From NCBI GenBank assembly GCA_016180815.1, contig JACPAN010000009.1:1-64000 (forward strand): DNA of 64,000 bases, read 5' to 3'. Numbering within the stretch: the first letter of the stretch is position 1; each line of letters begins with the position of its first letter. Shown here one piece after another: positions 15,451 to 27,400 of the stretch. The DNA comes from Elusimicrobiota bacterium. GTDB taxonomy: Bacteria > Elusimicrobiota > Elusimicrobia > JACQPE01. A model generated the notes under the pieces. It searched no databases. It saw nothing but the letters and a program-made list of their open reading frames with translations, and had not been told where the DNA came from. The translations under genes and the position numbers were made by a program.

Positions 15451-18400
15451 CCGTGCCTGAGGCGATGGCGTAGCCGTCGGCCGCGGTTAGGCCCACGGTC
15501 GCGTCAACGGTCGCGGCTGAATCGATATCCACGGCCACGAAATAGGTTTTCGAAGTCACGGCAATGGTCTCGCTTATTGAGAATTGGACGAAGCCGCCGG
15601 TGAATGTCGTGGTGGCGATGGCGGTTTCAGCCGAAACCCCGCCGTAAACCCCGTCGCCGTCGTCTCGCAATAGCCTTAGGCGCGGGACGAGAGCCTCCGA
15701 CAGCGTGCCGGTTTTATCAAAACGCAATGAAGTCAGGCGCGCGTCGTCTTCATTGGTCAGGGCCGTTATTTTAACGACGCCTTGCCCTGAATAACCTTGC
15801 CCGATTTCAAGGGCCGCAATGTCTTCGAACATCAGCGTAACTTGATCCGAGAAATCCGTGACGGGCGCCAAGGCCGAATCCGCCGGGAACCCGGCATTGA
15901 CGACTAAATTGGGCGCGGAAACGATCATGTCCGATACTTGAGCCACGCGCACGCCCACCGTGGAGCCGATCACCGCGGTCCGGGAAATATCGAGCGCGAT
16001 GAAAATTTGGGATCCCGACGTGTCCACGGTCACGGGCGTGGCCAGAAACAGCGTGGATTTGCCGTCCACGAATTGTTTGATGCCCGCGGTCAGCACGGGT
16101 TCGGTCGAGGAATAGATGCCGTTTTTATCCACGTCATGGAGCACGCGGATATTGGTGATATCTTCATCTTTAATGGAACCCAGCTTAGTTACCGTGACGC
16201 CGGTCAGGTTTAAGGCATATTGGGTGGTGGCTAAGGCCAGTTTCGACATCACGCGCATGGTGGAGCCTTGAACGATGAAGGGCGGCGCCACGTCTTGCCC
16301 GGTCACGTTTAAGGCCGCAATGGTCGGATCCACGCGGGTCAGGGCTGAGTTCAAGGGGAATCCGGAATCAACGACCGTGTTGGGGCTATCAACCGTGATA
16401 TAGCTGACCGCATTGATGCCCACGCCCACGTTGATGGCTCCGCCTGCGGCCGCTGATCCTGCCATGTCATAGAGAATCAAGAGCGTAGTGGTTGAGACCG
16501 AAGCCGTGGGCGCGGGCGAGAGATTGATCAAGGCCGTGCCCCCGCCGAACACATCATTGCCTGAGCTGACCAAGGTATCTCCAAGTCCGAACACCCCATC
16601 CCCGTTGTCTTTGAAGATTTTTATTTTGCTGATCGCGCCGTCGGTCGCCCCGCCCGTCAAATTGATGCGAATTCTCTCCATGGCCGCGTTATAGGGCTGA
16701 TCCGTCCAGAATTTAACTTTCATCATGGGCACTTCGGTCACGCCTTGGAACACGGCCGCCGGCGCCATGGATTCTCCGGCCAGAGAAACTAAGAGCGGAG
16801 GCGGCCGGACCGTCACAATGCCCGATTCTCCGGCGAACGTCGAGGAGGAGACGCTGTTGGGCGCGCTGACCGTAAAGTAGTTTTCCGCCGTCCACCTGAA
16901 TTGGAACGTGTTGCCGGGCACGGCTCCGGTGGAAATATCCGCGCTCGCGAAGAAAACGGTTCCGCCTGAGGACCCGGTGCCGGGCACGATGGTGCGGTTC
17001 AACCCGGCCATAATCAGGTTTGGCCCGGCGAATGTTCCGGAAGCGATGACCAAGTCCGAAATTACTTCGAATGCTCCGGAGAGATTGGTGTCCGCGTGCA
17101 GATAGACGCGGCTGATGTCTTGGAAAGAATTGCCCTGGAAGTCGATTCTTAATTGATTCCAGGTGACATTGTTTAAATTCGAATAAAGCCGTAATTTTTC
17201 CATAGGCACTTTGGACGTGCCGAGCGAGGCGAAAGCGGGCGTGATGGTGGCGGAGGTAAATTGCACGACAACCGTGTTGGGGAATTGCTGGATGGCGGTG
17301 GTTTGAATCGAGCCGTTGGGATTGATGGGGAAATAATTGTTCAGGACGAAATCCGCGGAACCCGACAACGTGACATCCGCAGTCGAATTGATCACGGCCG
17401 AGAACGTGGAACTTACCAGAGCGTTGGCGCCGATATCAACGGTCACGAAGTAATAGCGGGTGGTTGTGTCGAGCGTTTGGGCCGTCAACCCCATATTGGC
17501 CGTGCCGTTGAAAAACGTGTTGGCGCCTTGAGAGACGAGCGTGTCCGAGCCGCTGTTAAACGACAGATCGCCGTTATCCCTCCAGAGTTTGATATTGGTG
17601 ATATCCGCATCCGGCATGGTGCCGATTTTGACCAGGCGCAGGCCCGTCCAAGAGCCGCCGTTGGAGGCCATGACCGCCCTTAACCGGTACAACGGGAAGT
17701 TTTGTGTTCCTTGCTGCACGGAGCCCACGTCCGGGATCACGTCCCCGGCGAAATACAATCCGTCCGAGGTTTCCAAAATCTGCGTGGATGAGGAGGCAAA
17801 GGGCAAGGCGGGGTTGGCCACCAGCGTGCTTTGCGCGGTTAAGATTCTCAACGAAGAGTTTGAAACCACGCGCGCGGTCAGCGTGTTATTGGCGATGGCC
17901 GTGCCTTCAACGTCATAAACGATGAAATAGGTGCGCGTCGATGTGGTGACCGTTTCTGTGGAGAACGTCAGTATTGCGGTGCCGCCGGTGGAAAACGTGC
18001 CTGAGGCGAGGAAGGTGTCCGAGCCCGCCTGAAAATTACCGTCTCCAGTTGCGTCGTGATAAAAGAGCGCGCGCTTGACGTCTGTATTGAATTCGCCTGC
18101 TTTTAAGTCCACTTGCAGCCGGTCCCAGCGGCCTGAGGCTTGGTCCGTCCACATTTCAAGTTTGGCCATGGCCACGGTCGCGCCTTGGAATGCGGAACCC
18201 GGCGCCATGTTGGAGAGTTTAGCGGTCAAGGTATGCGGCTGCTGGATCAAAGCCAGGCTGGATTGGATGGGGAAATTTGCGGCTGCGGTGGAATCCGAGC
18301 CGCCCAGCCAGCGGACATGGGTTTGAACGGGGATGGCGATGCCCGCAGTATTGCCGGCCCCGGCATTGGCCGCGACATCATAGGTGACGAAGAGAATCAT

Positions 18401-21400
18401 GGCGTTGGCCACCGTGGCCGTGCGCGTGGATTGCACGGGGTGCGTGACCGTGTAGGTGGCCGAGCCCAGGCTAAACGTGGCGTTGCCGGCTAACGGCAAG
18501 TCGATGTTTTGATCAAAAAGGCCGTTGCCGTTGGCGTCCCGCCAGACGCGAATGCCGGATATGTCCGCGTCCACGATGGTGCCCGTGGCGGTTAAAACGA
18601 TCTCGGTTAATTCGGCCGTGCCTGCATCCGGCGCCAGGGTGAGTTTGATCATGGCATTGGCCGTCGTGTCCCGGATCAGTTCAATCGGAGCCAGGCTGGC
18701 GGGGGTTACGGTTACGGCCGAGGGGCCGTCCGCCACATAAGGCGTTTTGGAGGAGAAGCCCTCCATATTGCCTTTGGTGCGATGCGAGGTGGAGAATTTA
18801 AAACTAGCCCCGGCAATGCGCACGCCGATCGTTTGTCCTACGCCGGGCAAGGCGGTGGCTTTGGGTTTGACCACGATATAGAAGGTCTTGGACGTGGCGA
18901 TGATCTCGGCCTTGCCGCCCTCAACTTGATGGCTGGAGCCGATGGTGATGGTCGAGGCGCTATTGGTGAAGCCCGGCAAGGTATTCTGGCCGATGAGCGT
19001 GTCTTGACCGGGATCGAAGCCCGCGCCTGAATTTTCCGCGTAAATGGCCACGCTCTCCACGTCGGCATCGGCCAACGTGCCCAGTTTATCCATCCAGAAC
19101 CCGGTAAAGTAGGTTGTGGTGCCGGGTTCGGATTGCATGTCGAATTTCAAAATCGAAACCAAGGCATCCTGATTAATGGAGGTGACGTTTTCCGAGGTGA
19201 CGAGAACATCCACGGACGCGGGCGTCCAATGCGGGCCATAGCAGCCGTTCCAATCGGAGAGATTGCCCAAAGAGTCGCGCCCGCGCAGCCGGACATAGTA
19301 GGTGTTGTTGCCCGTCAAGGTCAGGCTAAACGCGGTGGCCGAGGTCCAACCCGATGAGCCGCCTAAAGCCCAAGCCACGTCGCAAGCCGGGCTAGTCGAC
19401 GCTTCGACCAAAGCATCAGCCGGTGAGGACATGGTGTCGGACGACGCGGCGAAGCTCACGGAGAGCTCCCTGGCTTGCGGGAAAGAGATTCCGGTAACGG
19501 GGATGGTTAGCGATAGAACTTCATCGGAGGGCGATGTGTTTTGGCCGCCGGCCGCATAGATTCTGTTGTTCCAGGCCGCTAAGCCGAAAGTGTCTTTGTT
19601 GGAGGGCAGGCTGGTCGTGCTTTGCCAGACGTCAAGCGTGCCGTCATGTTTGAAAGAAACTTGCTGGACGGATGTGCCGACACCGCCGCCAAGGAAAAAT
19701 ATTTTGTTGTTCAAAACCAAAGCGCGGGAGCGGGCGTTGGCGACCGCCAATGGCGAATCGGTATCTTCTCGCCAGCGTGAGAGCGAGCCGTCAGGCCTGA
19801 CGCGGGCATAGTAAGTTTTATTTTCATTGACTCCGGTCCAGCCCCCGGAAACATAAATTGTGTCGTTGAAGACCGTAGCGCCGAATGTGTAAAGAGCCAG
19901 GGGTAACGGATAAGCCCTTCGCCATGCGCCCAGGGTGCCGTCTGCATTGACGGGAGCGTAGAAGACGCCGGCTTCGCCGACGCCGGTGTACCCTCCGAGA
20001 ACGTAAATGTACCCTTTGGCGTAAACGGCTTCGTGAAGAGCGAGAGCCATGGGCAGCGACGTGGTTTGCGTCCACGAAGCAATATCACCGTTGGAGTTGA
20101 TGCCGCCGAAACGAACAATATCCGTGCGACCGCCGGAATCGCTGCTGTTGCTGCAAGACGTCGCGCCGCCCAACACATAAATTCTGTTGGCCGCCGCGAC
20201 AATAGCCGCGCTGCAAATAGCCTGGGGCAGGGAAGCGCTGGCCGTGCTCCAGAGTCCGAGCGTACCGTCTTGATTGATGGTGTTGTAGAAAACTTGGGGC
20301 TGAGCGCTGACGCCGTTATGCCCGCCGACCGCATAAAGCCGGCCGTTGACCGCGGCCATATTGAAGGACGCCCGGGCCGAGGGTAGGGTCGTTAACGCTG
20401 TCCAAGAACCGCCGTAGGCGGTTTCCGTTAATTGCGGCGGCAAAGGCGGCAGATGATCTTGTGGATAAAACGGCCCGTAGCATGAGCCGTTCCATCGTCC
20501 GTCATTGCGAGCCAACGCGGTTGGCGAAGCAATCTCATTAAGGGCCGTGTCCCTGGAATTAACCCGCACAAAATAAGCCGTGCTGGTGGACAGCGAATTA
20601 CCGGTGAAACTCGTGGCCGCCGTCCACCCCGAATCCGCCGCCGGCGTCCCGGAGCAATCTGCTGACGTGGAAATTTCTATTTTATTGTGCCCGCCTGAAT
20701 GAAGCCCAGAGCCGCCTGAATCAACGGCATCGGCGAGCAGTGAAACCGCCAGTTGCCCATGGGCTGGGCTGGCGACGCCGGGGAAGGACAAATCAGCCAT
20801 CAAAACGTCGGCCGTATCCACGGTTTCGTTATTGCCGCCCAGGATATAGATTTTATTGTTCCAGGCATTGACCATGTGTTGAATGCGATGTTCCGGCAGA
20901 GCATCAGCCAAGCCGACCCAGGAGCTCAACGAGCCGTCCGCGCTGACCGTGGAATAATAAACGTCCCTTCGGGAGCCGGACAAGCCGTCGCCGACTATAA
21001 AAATTTTGTTGTTGACGACGATCGCAGGTTCAGAAGAATAGCACGCCCGGTCTGCAAGATCGGCCAAGGAAGCCCACGGGCCAAGCCGGCCTTGGGCATC
21101 GATGGGACTAGCCCGGTAAACCTTCAGATTGCAGGCTGAATCTTGCTGGCCGCCCATGACGTAAATATAGTTGCCCGCGGTGACGGCTATGCCGACGCGT
21201 TTGTTGACGGGCAGCGGTTGGGTTTCAATCCATGGAGTCAGCGAGCCGTCGGCTAAAACCGTGGTGACGAAAGTTGAAGACGATCCCGTGGTTGCGCCCA
21301 CATCGCCGCCGATGACATAAATATTGTCTTTCAAGGTTACGACGGCATGCAGCCCTAATGGTTTGGGCAACTTGTTGGCCGTTAAATCGGTGAATGGCCC

Positions 21401-24400
21401 CAAAGTTCCGTCGCTGTTTAACGGGCCTCTGTAGACGGCATCCGATACTGGATTGAATCCACCGACAACGTAAAGAAATCCTTTTTGATAAGCCAGTGAA
21501 TGGGACCAGCGCGCGGCCGGCAGCACGTTGGGGTTTTGAGTCCAAGCGCCCAGAGTGCCGTCTTTGTTGACGGCCGCTGAATAGATTTTGTCGGTTGCCA
21601 CGGAGTTAAAATTTCCGCCGACGACATAAAGCCTCGGCCCTGAAGCCGTGGGCAAAATAATGGAGGAGCCGCGTTCAATGGTTCCCGGCATCGTCGATAT
21701 TTTGACCCAGCTCGTGGGCTCGGATTGAGTCAAAGTTCCGGGCAATGGCGCGGTGGCATCCACGTTGGCGGTGTAAACCGCATCTCGCCGGTTGCCTGCT
21801 TGATCGAAAGCCGAGACCTTGACGCGGTTATTGGAGCCTTCAACAAAGGGACGAGCCGACATTTCACAAATGGAGCTATAAGGAGTCACTGTGCACGAGA
21901 GACTTTGCCAGCCGAACGAATCGCTAAAGATACGGGCGCAATTTTCAGCGGTTCCGCCGTCAGGCTCCGCCGGGCCCCATCTGGAGTGGGTTACTGCTGA
22001 ACCATCCACCCAACGCCATCCGCCGGCGTTTTCAGTTCCGTCGGCTCCCAATGTGGCGCCGTCCGTTAACCCAATGGCAATATACTGCGCATAGCCACTT
22101 AACGATCGAATGAAGTCGTCTTCAAATTGACTGTTTATGGACACAAGATCAGCGCCTTGGCTAAGACAGTTGTCGCGCAAAGTTTGCCAACTTCCGGAGC
22201 CGGTGTATTTGTAGCACCTATCGCTGATTGGGCTTGCTGCCGGGCCGCGGGCCCAGCCGGAGTGGCAGACGGCTGGAACAGTTTGAGCGGTCAGGGTCTC
22301 CAGGATCGTGGAGCCGTCTTGTCCCGTCGTGGCTACCGAACCGGATTGTATGCGGAAGTAATTGGCGCCCGAATCCGTTGAAATCGCCACCTCATGGGTG
22401 CGGGCGATGCCACGGCGGTATTCGGCCTCGATTTCCGTCTGGGAGCGGGCGTAGTTCAATATTTTGACTTCGTCTATGGCGCCTTTAAAACCGTTGCCGC
22501 TGGCCTGGGTGCCGATGTTAAGGGGATGGGTATTTTTTAAATCAGGAGTGTGGGACGCTGATGTATCCAAGGCCCCGTCTATATAGATTTTTGTGGTGGC
22601 GCCATCGTTGGTGGCCACCACAAAATGCCAGCGACCGTCATTAACAAGCGTGTTCCCAATCCGATAACCGGTGGTGCAACTGGCGGCGCTACAGAATCCC
22701 AACTTACCGTCCTCACCGGTGGCGAAGCCCCCGACATTGAATATAAAACCGTTGGCGTAGAGATACTTGCTGACAATGCCGTTGGTTACGCCGGTGACTG
22801 TTGTTTTTATCCAGGCCTGAACCGTGATGGCCGAAAGGCTATTGAGGGCTGTTATGGTGCTAAAGGCGACGTAGTTACTGCCGGAGAAATCAAGAGCATT
22901 GCCGAAGCGGCCGGTGACCCAGGTGGGTCCGCCGGTCAGGGTTCCCGTTACCCCACTGGAAGAAAGGTCTAAAGCAGCGGTTCCCGAACCTTCATCAAAA
23001 GGCAGATAAAGGATGGTGCGCGAAGAAACATCATGAGTGGCCAAACCAGAGCCCGTATCCTGAACGTTGAAAATAAAATTGGGATTGAAGACATTGGTCC
23101 AGTTGGCGGCTACGCCGGTCATGGTCGAGCCTGAGGCATTGCTGATACGGTCATTGGAAACCGTTGGGCTGGCTACCGCGATATCCACGGTCAAATCCTT
23201 GGTTGTGACATTGCCGATGGCGTCCATTACCATCAAGCGTAAACGGTTGTTTGAAGAATGCTCTTGGAAGAACGGCGTCTGGGAGGATAGCAGCACTTCG
23301 GATGCCCAGCTTGTCCGCGCTTGGCCGGCGGCTCCCAGCAGGTGATAATTGGGCGGCTGCGTGGAAACAGTAGGCAATGCGCTCCATGTGTTTGAGGAAA
23401 TGTAGTTTGCCCCGCCGTCTAGAGAATATTGGAACCTTGCGCCGTTGAACTCAAGCGCAACCTCATTCGCGCTAAGGGCTCTTTTGACCATTTTAATTTC
23501 GTCTAAATTACCTGTATAAGCCGCTCCGCCGAGTCCCGGCATTTCTCCGATATGGATGCCGTTGTTTGTGATGAAATCGCCGCCTGCCGTCGTCCCTGAA
23601 CTGATAAATTGGCCGTCGATATAAATTTTTCTGATCGTTCCATCATAAGTCGCTGCAATGTGGTGCCATCGGTTGTCGTTGATATGGTTTCCTGCGGACG
23701 ACACTGATCCTAAGTTCGGGTCGTTTAATTCGAGAACGCCGGGTCCCGCCGACCACCCCCAGGTTAGGGTAAATCCTTCGGTTCCACTCATGTAATTACC
23801 GAAAATCTCCGCCCAGGTTCCCGTGCCGTTTGTTTTAAGCCAAAGCATATAGGAGAATGGCGCTCCGTCAAAGCTGGAATGATGGGGGATAATCAGCTTC
23901 CCGCCGGTGAGCGAAAGGCCCGAACCGTTGAAACCGTCGGCCGTTTGAGCGACGGGAGCTACGATTTGACTGGGGTGATTACCATAGCCGGATTTATCTT
24001 TGGGCGGCCATTCTTCGAAGTCCAGGTAAAGCACGGTGTCCGAGGAGATGGAAACTGGGGCTGAGGAGATTCTCAGCGGGGCCGGGCCTTGAGCGGCAGC
24101 CGTTAGTTGAATATTGGGCGTAATATCGTTGACGGTCATGGTTGGGTCTCCGCAACCGGAGTAGGCATCGCCGTCTTTGGCCTGGCATTGAACGCTCATG
24201 GTTGGGGCCGTGTAAGGAATATCCACGGTCACCGTTGATGCGGCTACATTACCCTGCTGGTCGCGGATTAAGAATTGCAGGCGGTTGTTGGTGGCATGGG
24301 CGTTCCAGAAGGCGATGGTGCCGGAGGCAAGCTCCACGGAGGTGCTGCCGTTGGTTCCAGAAATGGAAATGGTCTGGATTCCCGCCTGCGCGGGAATGAC

Positions 24401-27400
24401 GGAAGTGGGGGTGGAAGGGTCAATGATCCATGTCGCGCCGCCGTCCCGGCTTAATTTCTTGGCGCCGGAATAATAATTGGCCGCGATTTCTTCGGGGGAA
24501 AGTTCGCGATTGACGATGCGTAGTTCGTCTATGGCGCCATCGTACGCACAAGGGCCGAGCCCGATATAAAGGTTTTTAGAATAGTTGGCAGCGGTGCAAG
24601 AGCCCAAATTGGCGGTTTCTTTGCCGTTGATGAAAGATTTAGCCCCATTGCTGCCGCAAGTATACGCCACATATTGCCACTGGCCGGTGATGATATGATC
24701 CTGTCCGCCGATGAGAGAATCCGGGGCTTGTAGGGCGCCGGGATTATTGCCCGTTAAGCAGGTGCCGGTACCTCTGATCCTCCATTCGGTCGTAGATGTG
24801 GACCCTTCCCATCTTACGAGGTGCTTACCGCCGCCGAAACTGTTGGGCTTGATCCACGCTTCCCATGTGATGGCGTTTTGCGAGGCGCTGAGCTGCGGCA
24901 TTGTGCTAACCCTAACGTTGTCTCCATTTCCTGTAAAATTAACGCCATTTCCGAAACGCCCGCTTGTTAATCCGGCCGTTGTTCCCGAGGTGCTGATCGT
25001 TTGTTGATATCCTGATTTATCCCTGGGAGGCCATTCTTCGAAGTCTAAGTAAAGCACCGTGCCTGAGGTGATGCCCAAGGGCTGCTGTCCGATGGCCAGG
25101 CCTGACTGCGTGTCTTGCGCGTTCATTCTGACGGTCGGGGTTGTGATATTGATTGCCGCGCAGGTCAGCGGGCTGCCGCTGGCCGTCACCCATGTTGTTT
25201 CATCTTTTTGGCGGCAGTCAACATTGGTTAAAACAGGGGGCGCGGCATCGAAATTAAACGGCCCGTAGTCTCGAGTGGAGCCCGGATCATCGCCGGCGCG
25301 ATAGGCTTGAGTATGGAAATACCAGGAGCCCGAGGCTGTTGCCGTTACCGTGGTTTTGACGACGGTGTTGGGAAAATTAGTCCCGTCGCCGAAGGATACG
25401 CCCTCATGCGGGGTCCAGGAATGCGTTAGGTTTTGATCCCATACATAGTGGACATGGTCGATCAAGGGCGGCGCGCCGAAGGTGGAATAGAAGATGAAGT
25501 AAGGGTCTCCGTACCAAGTTCCGGTTGTGCGCTGATAAGCGACATCCGGGATCATGGTAATGACGCCGGTCGAGGATCGGATCGCAAAAAGATTCGCGGG
25601 CAAAGCCGACATCGTGTCTTGCGCGCCCACAAATTTGAAATTGGCGGTGGTGGAGATTTGAACGCCGGCCGTGTTGCCCAGAGTGGCGGCTCCGGAAATG
25701 TCGTAGGAGACGAAGAAATAAACCGTGGAGCCGGAGCGCACCGTGCGCGTAGCTTGATCCACGGCCGTGACCGCGAACGTCGAGGCTCCGGAAACGAAAC
25801 TTACCGGGCTTCCAAGCTGAATATCGTTGATCGAAGAGAACAAGCCGTCGGCATTGCCGTCTCTCCAAAGACGAACGGCCGTAATATCGCCGTCAACGCC
25901 CGTTCCCGTCCTGGCCAACGTAACCGAGGACAATTCAACGGTCCCCGAATCAACGGTGACGCTGAAACCCAAAATCCCGACATTTGCCTGACCGGCGGTG
26001 ATTTGAGCGGGCACAAGGCTCACAGTTGAAATAATGGAGGCCAAGCTGGGCCCGTCGGTGATTGTCGTCAAGGCGGAGTCGGCGGGGAATGAGGGGCCCC
26101 GGACTCGATGATTCGTGTTGAATGAAAAAGCGCTCAGCGCCTCGATTCTTGTGCCGATCGTGGTATTGGGCAGGTTGTTGGCGATGGAGCGCACGGCCAC
26201 GAAATAGGTTTTGGTGGAGACCGAGAGATCAGCCTGAGGCAGTCCGCCTAAAACCGTAATCGTGGCGCTGCCTAAGGTATAGGGAGCCAGATTGCTGATT
26301 TGAGTGTCGGAGCCGTCGCTTTCAAAGGTTCCATTGCCATTATTGTCGTAATAAATGGCGAGGTCCTGGACATCCGCGTCCGGTAAAGTGCCCAGGCGTT
26401 TGACGTTTAAGCCGGAAAAATAAGTGGTCGTGCCCTGTTCCGTCCAGAGCCGTATGCGAAGCTGGCCGATACGCGAGCCTTGATTCGTGGAACCCGGCGC
26501 AATGTCTTCGATAGTGGCGTAAACCGCCGGTAAAATGAAATAAGGGCCCACGCAAGCGCCCGGCTTGGGGCTTTTCAGGCCCACGGCATCGGAACCCAGC
26601 GCGGTTATGTAGTAGCTGGTGTTGCCGGCTAGACGATCGGAGAAGGTGGTGGAGAGCCCGCTGAATCCGCCGGAGTTGACGTATTCCGGTTCGCAATGAG
26701 CGTTGGTTGAAACCGAAACCTGATTGGCTCCGGCGACAAGGCCTATATAATCGGAGGTGCCGGCCGCCAAAGCAACGGTCAAATCCCTGGGTTGAGGCGA
26801 TGTGACGCCGCTGATCGTAGTTGTTGCCCGAATAACACCCGGGCCAACACTGACCGCCCCGCAATCATAGCCGCCCATAATATAGACTTTACCGCCCAAG
26901 GCGGTTGTGGCGAATTTACGGCAGAAAGCCGGCTGGCTGACCACATTTGACCAGGCGCCCGGCTCTCCGTTCGCTCCCACGGCGGCGCTGTACATCATGG
27001 CGGGAGAATAATCTCCCATGAAATAAATCTTATTGTTCGTGGCCACGGCTTTTCCATTGGCATTGGCCGGTAGATTATTGGGTGATTGTTTCCATGTTCC
27101 GATTGTTCCATCCGCGAAAAGAGGGGCATAAAACACCATATTTGTTTCGTCTCCGGCACAAGTCCCTGTCGTATTGCCGCCCATGACAATCGCATTGTTG
27201 TTGACCAGAGCCAAACCAAAAGATGATCGTCCGGCAGGCAGACTTGTCTCGTTTCTCCACGAGCCCAAAGAGCCGTCCGTATTAATCGGCGCTGAAATAA
27301 CGCCGGCCAACGGCGGCGCCGCCGAACATTCGAAGCTGGCGCTCCAGGGCGCTGTTGTGCCGCCCACAATATAAAGCCGGTTGTTGATGGCGAAACTTCC

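Larger units (their letters stand above)
18250..25559 (-). repeat. Supermodule 3 of the giant protein
   Basis: Order of domains in the coding direction: WYGDPYF Fn3-like (about 25,550-25,210); LamG-A with LDFEEWPPRDKSGY (25,110-24,420); LamG-B (24,080-23,390); LamG-C with LPFDEGSGTAALDLSS (23,060-22,390); C-type lectin (22,268-21,855); Kelch A (21,740-20,780); linker with palindromic repeat; Kelch B (20,440-19,500); Fn3; two beta-sandwich repeats. A VIPAQAGIQ-type element is inserted after LamG-A. Boundaries are approximate. Confidence 0.8.
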
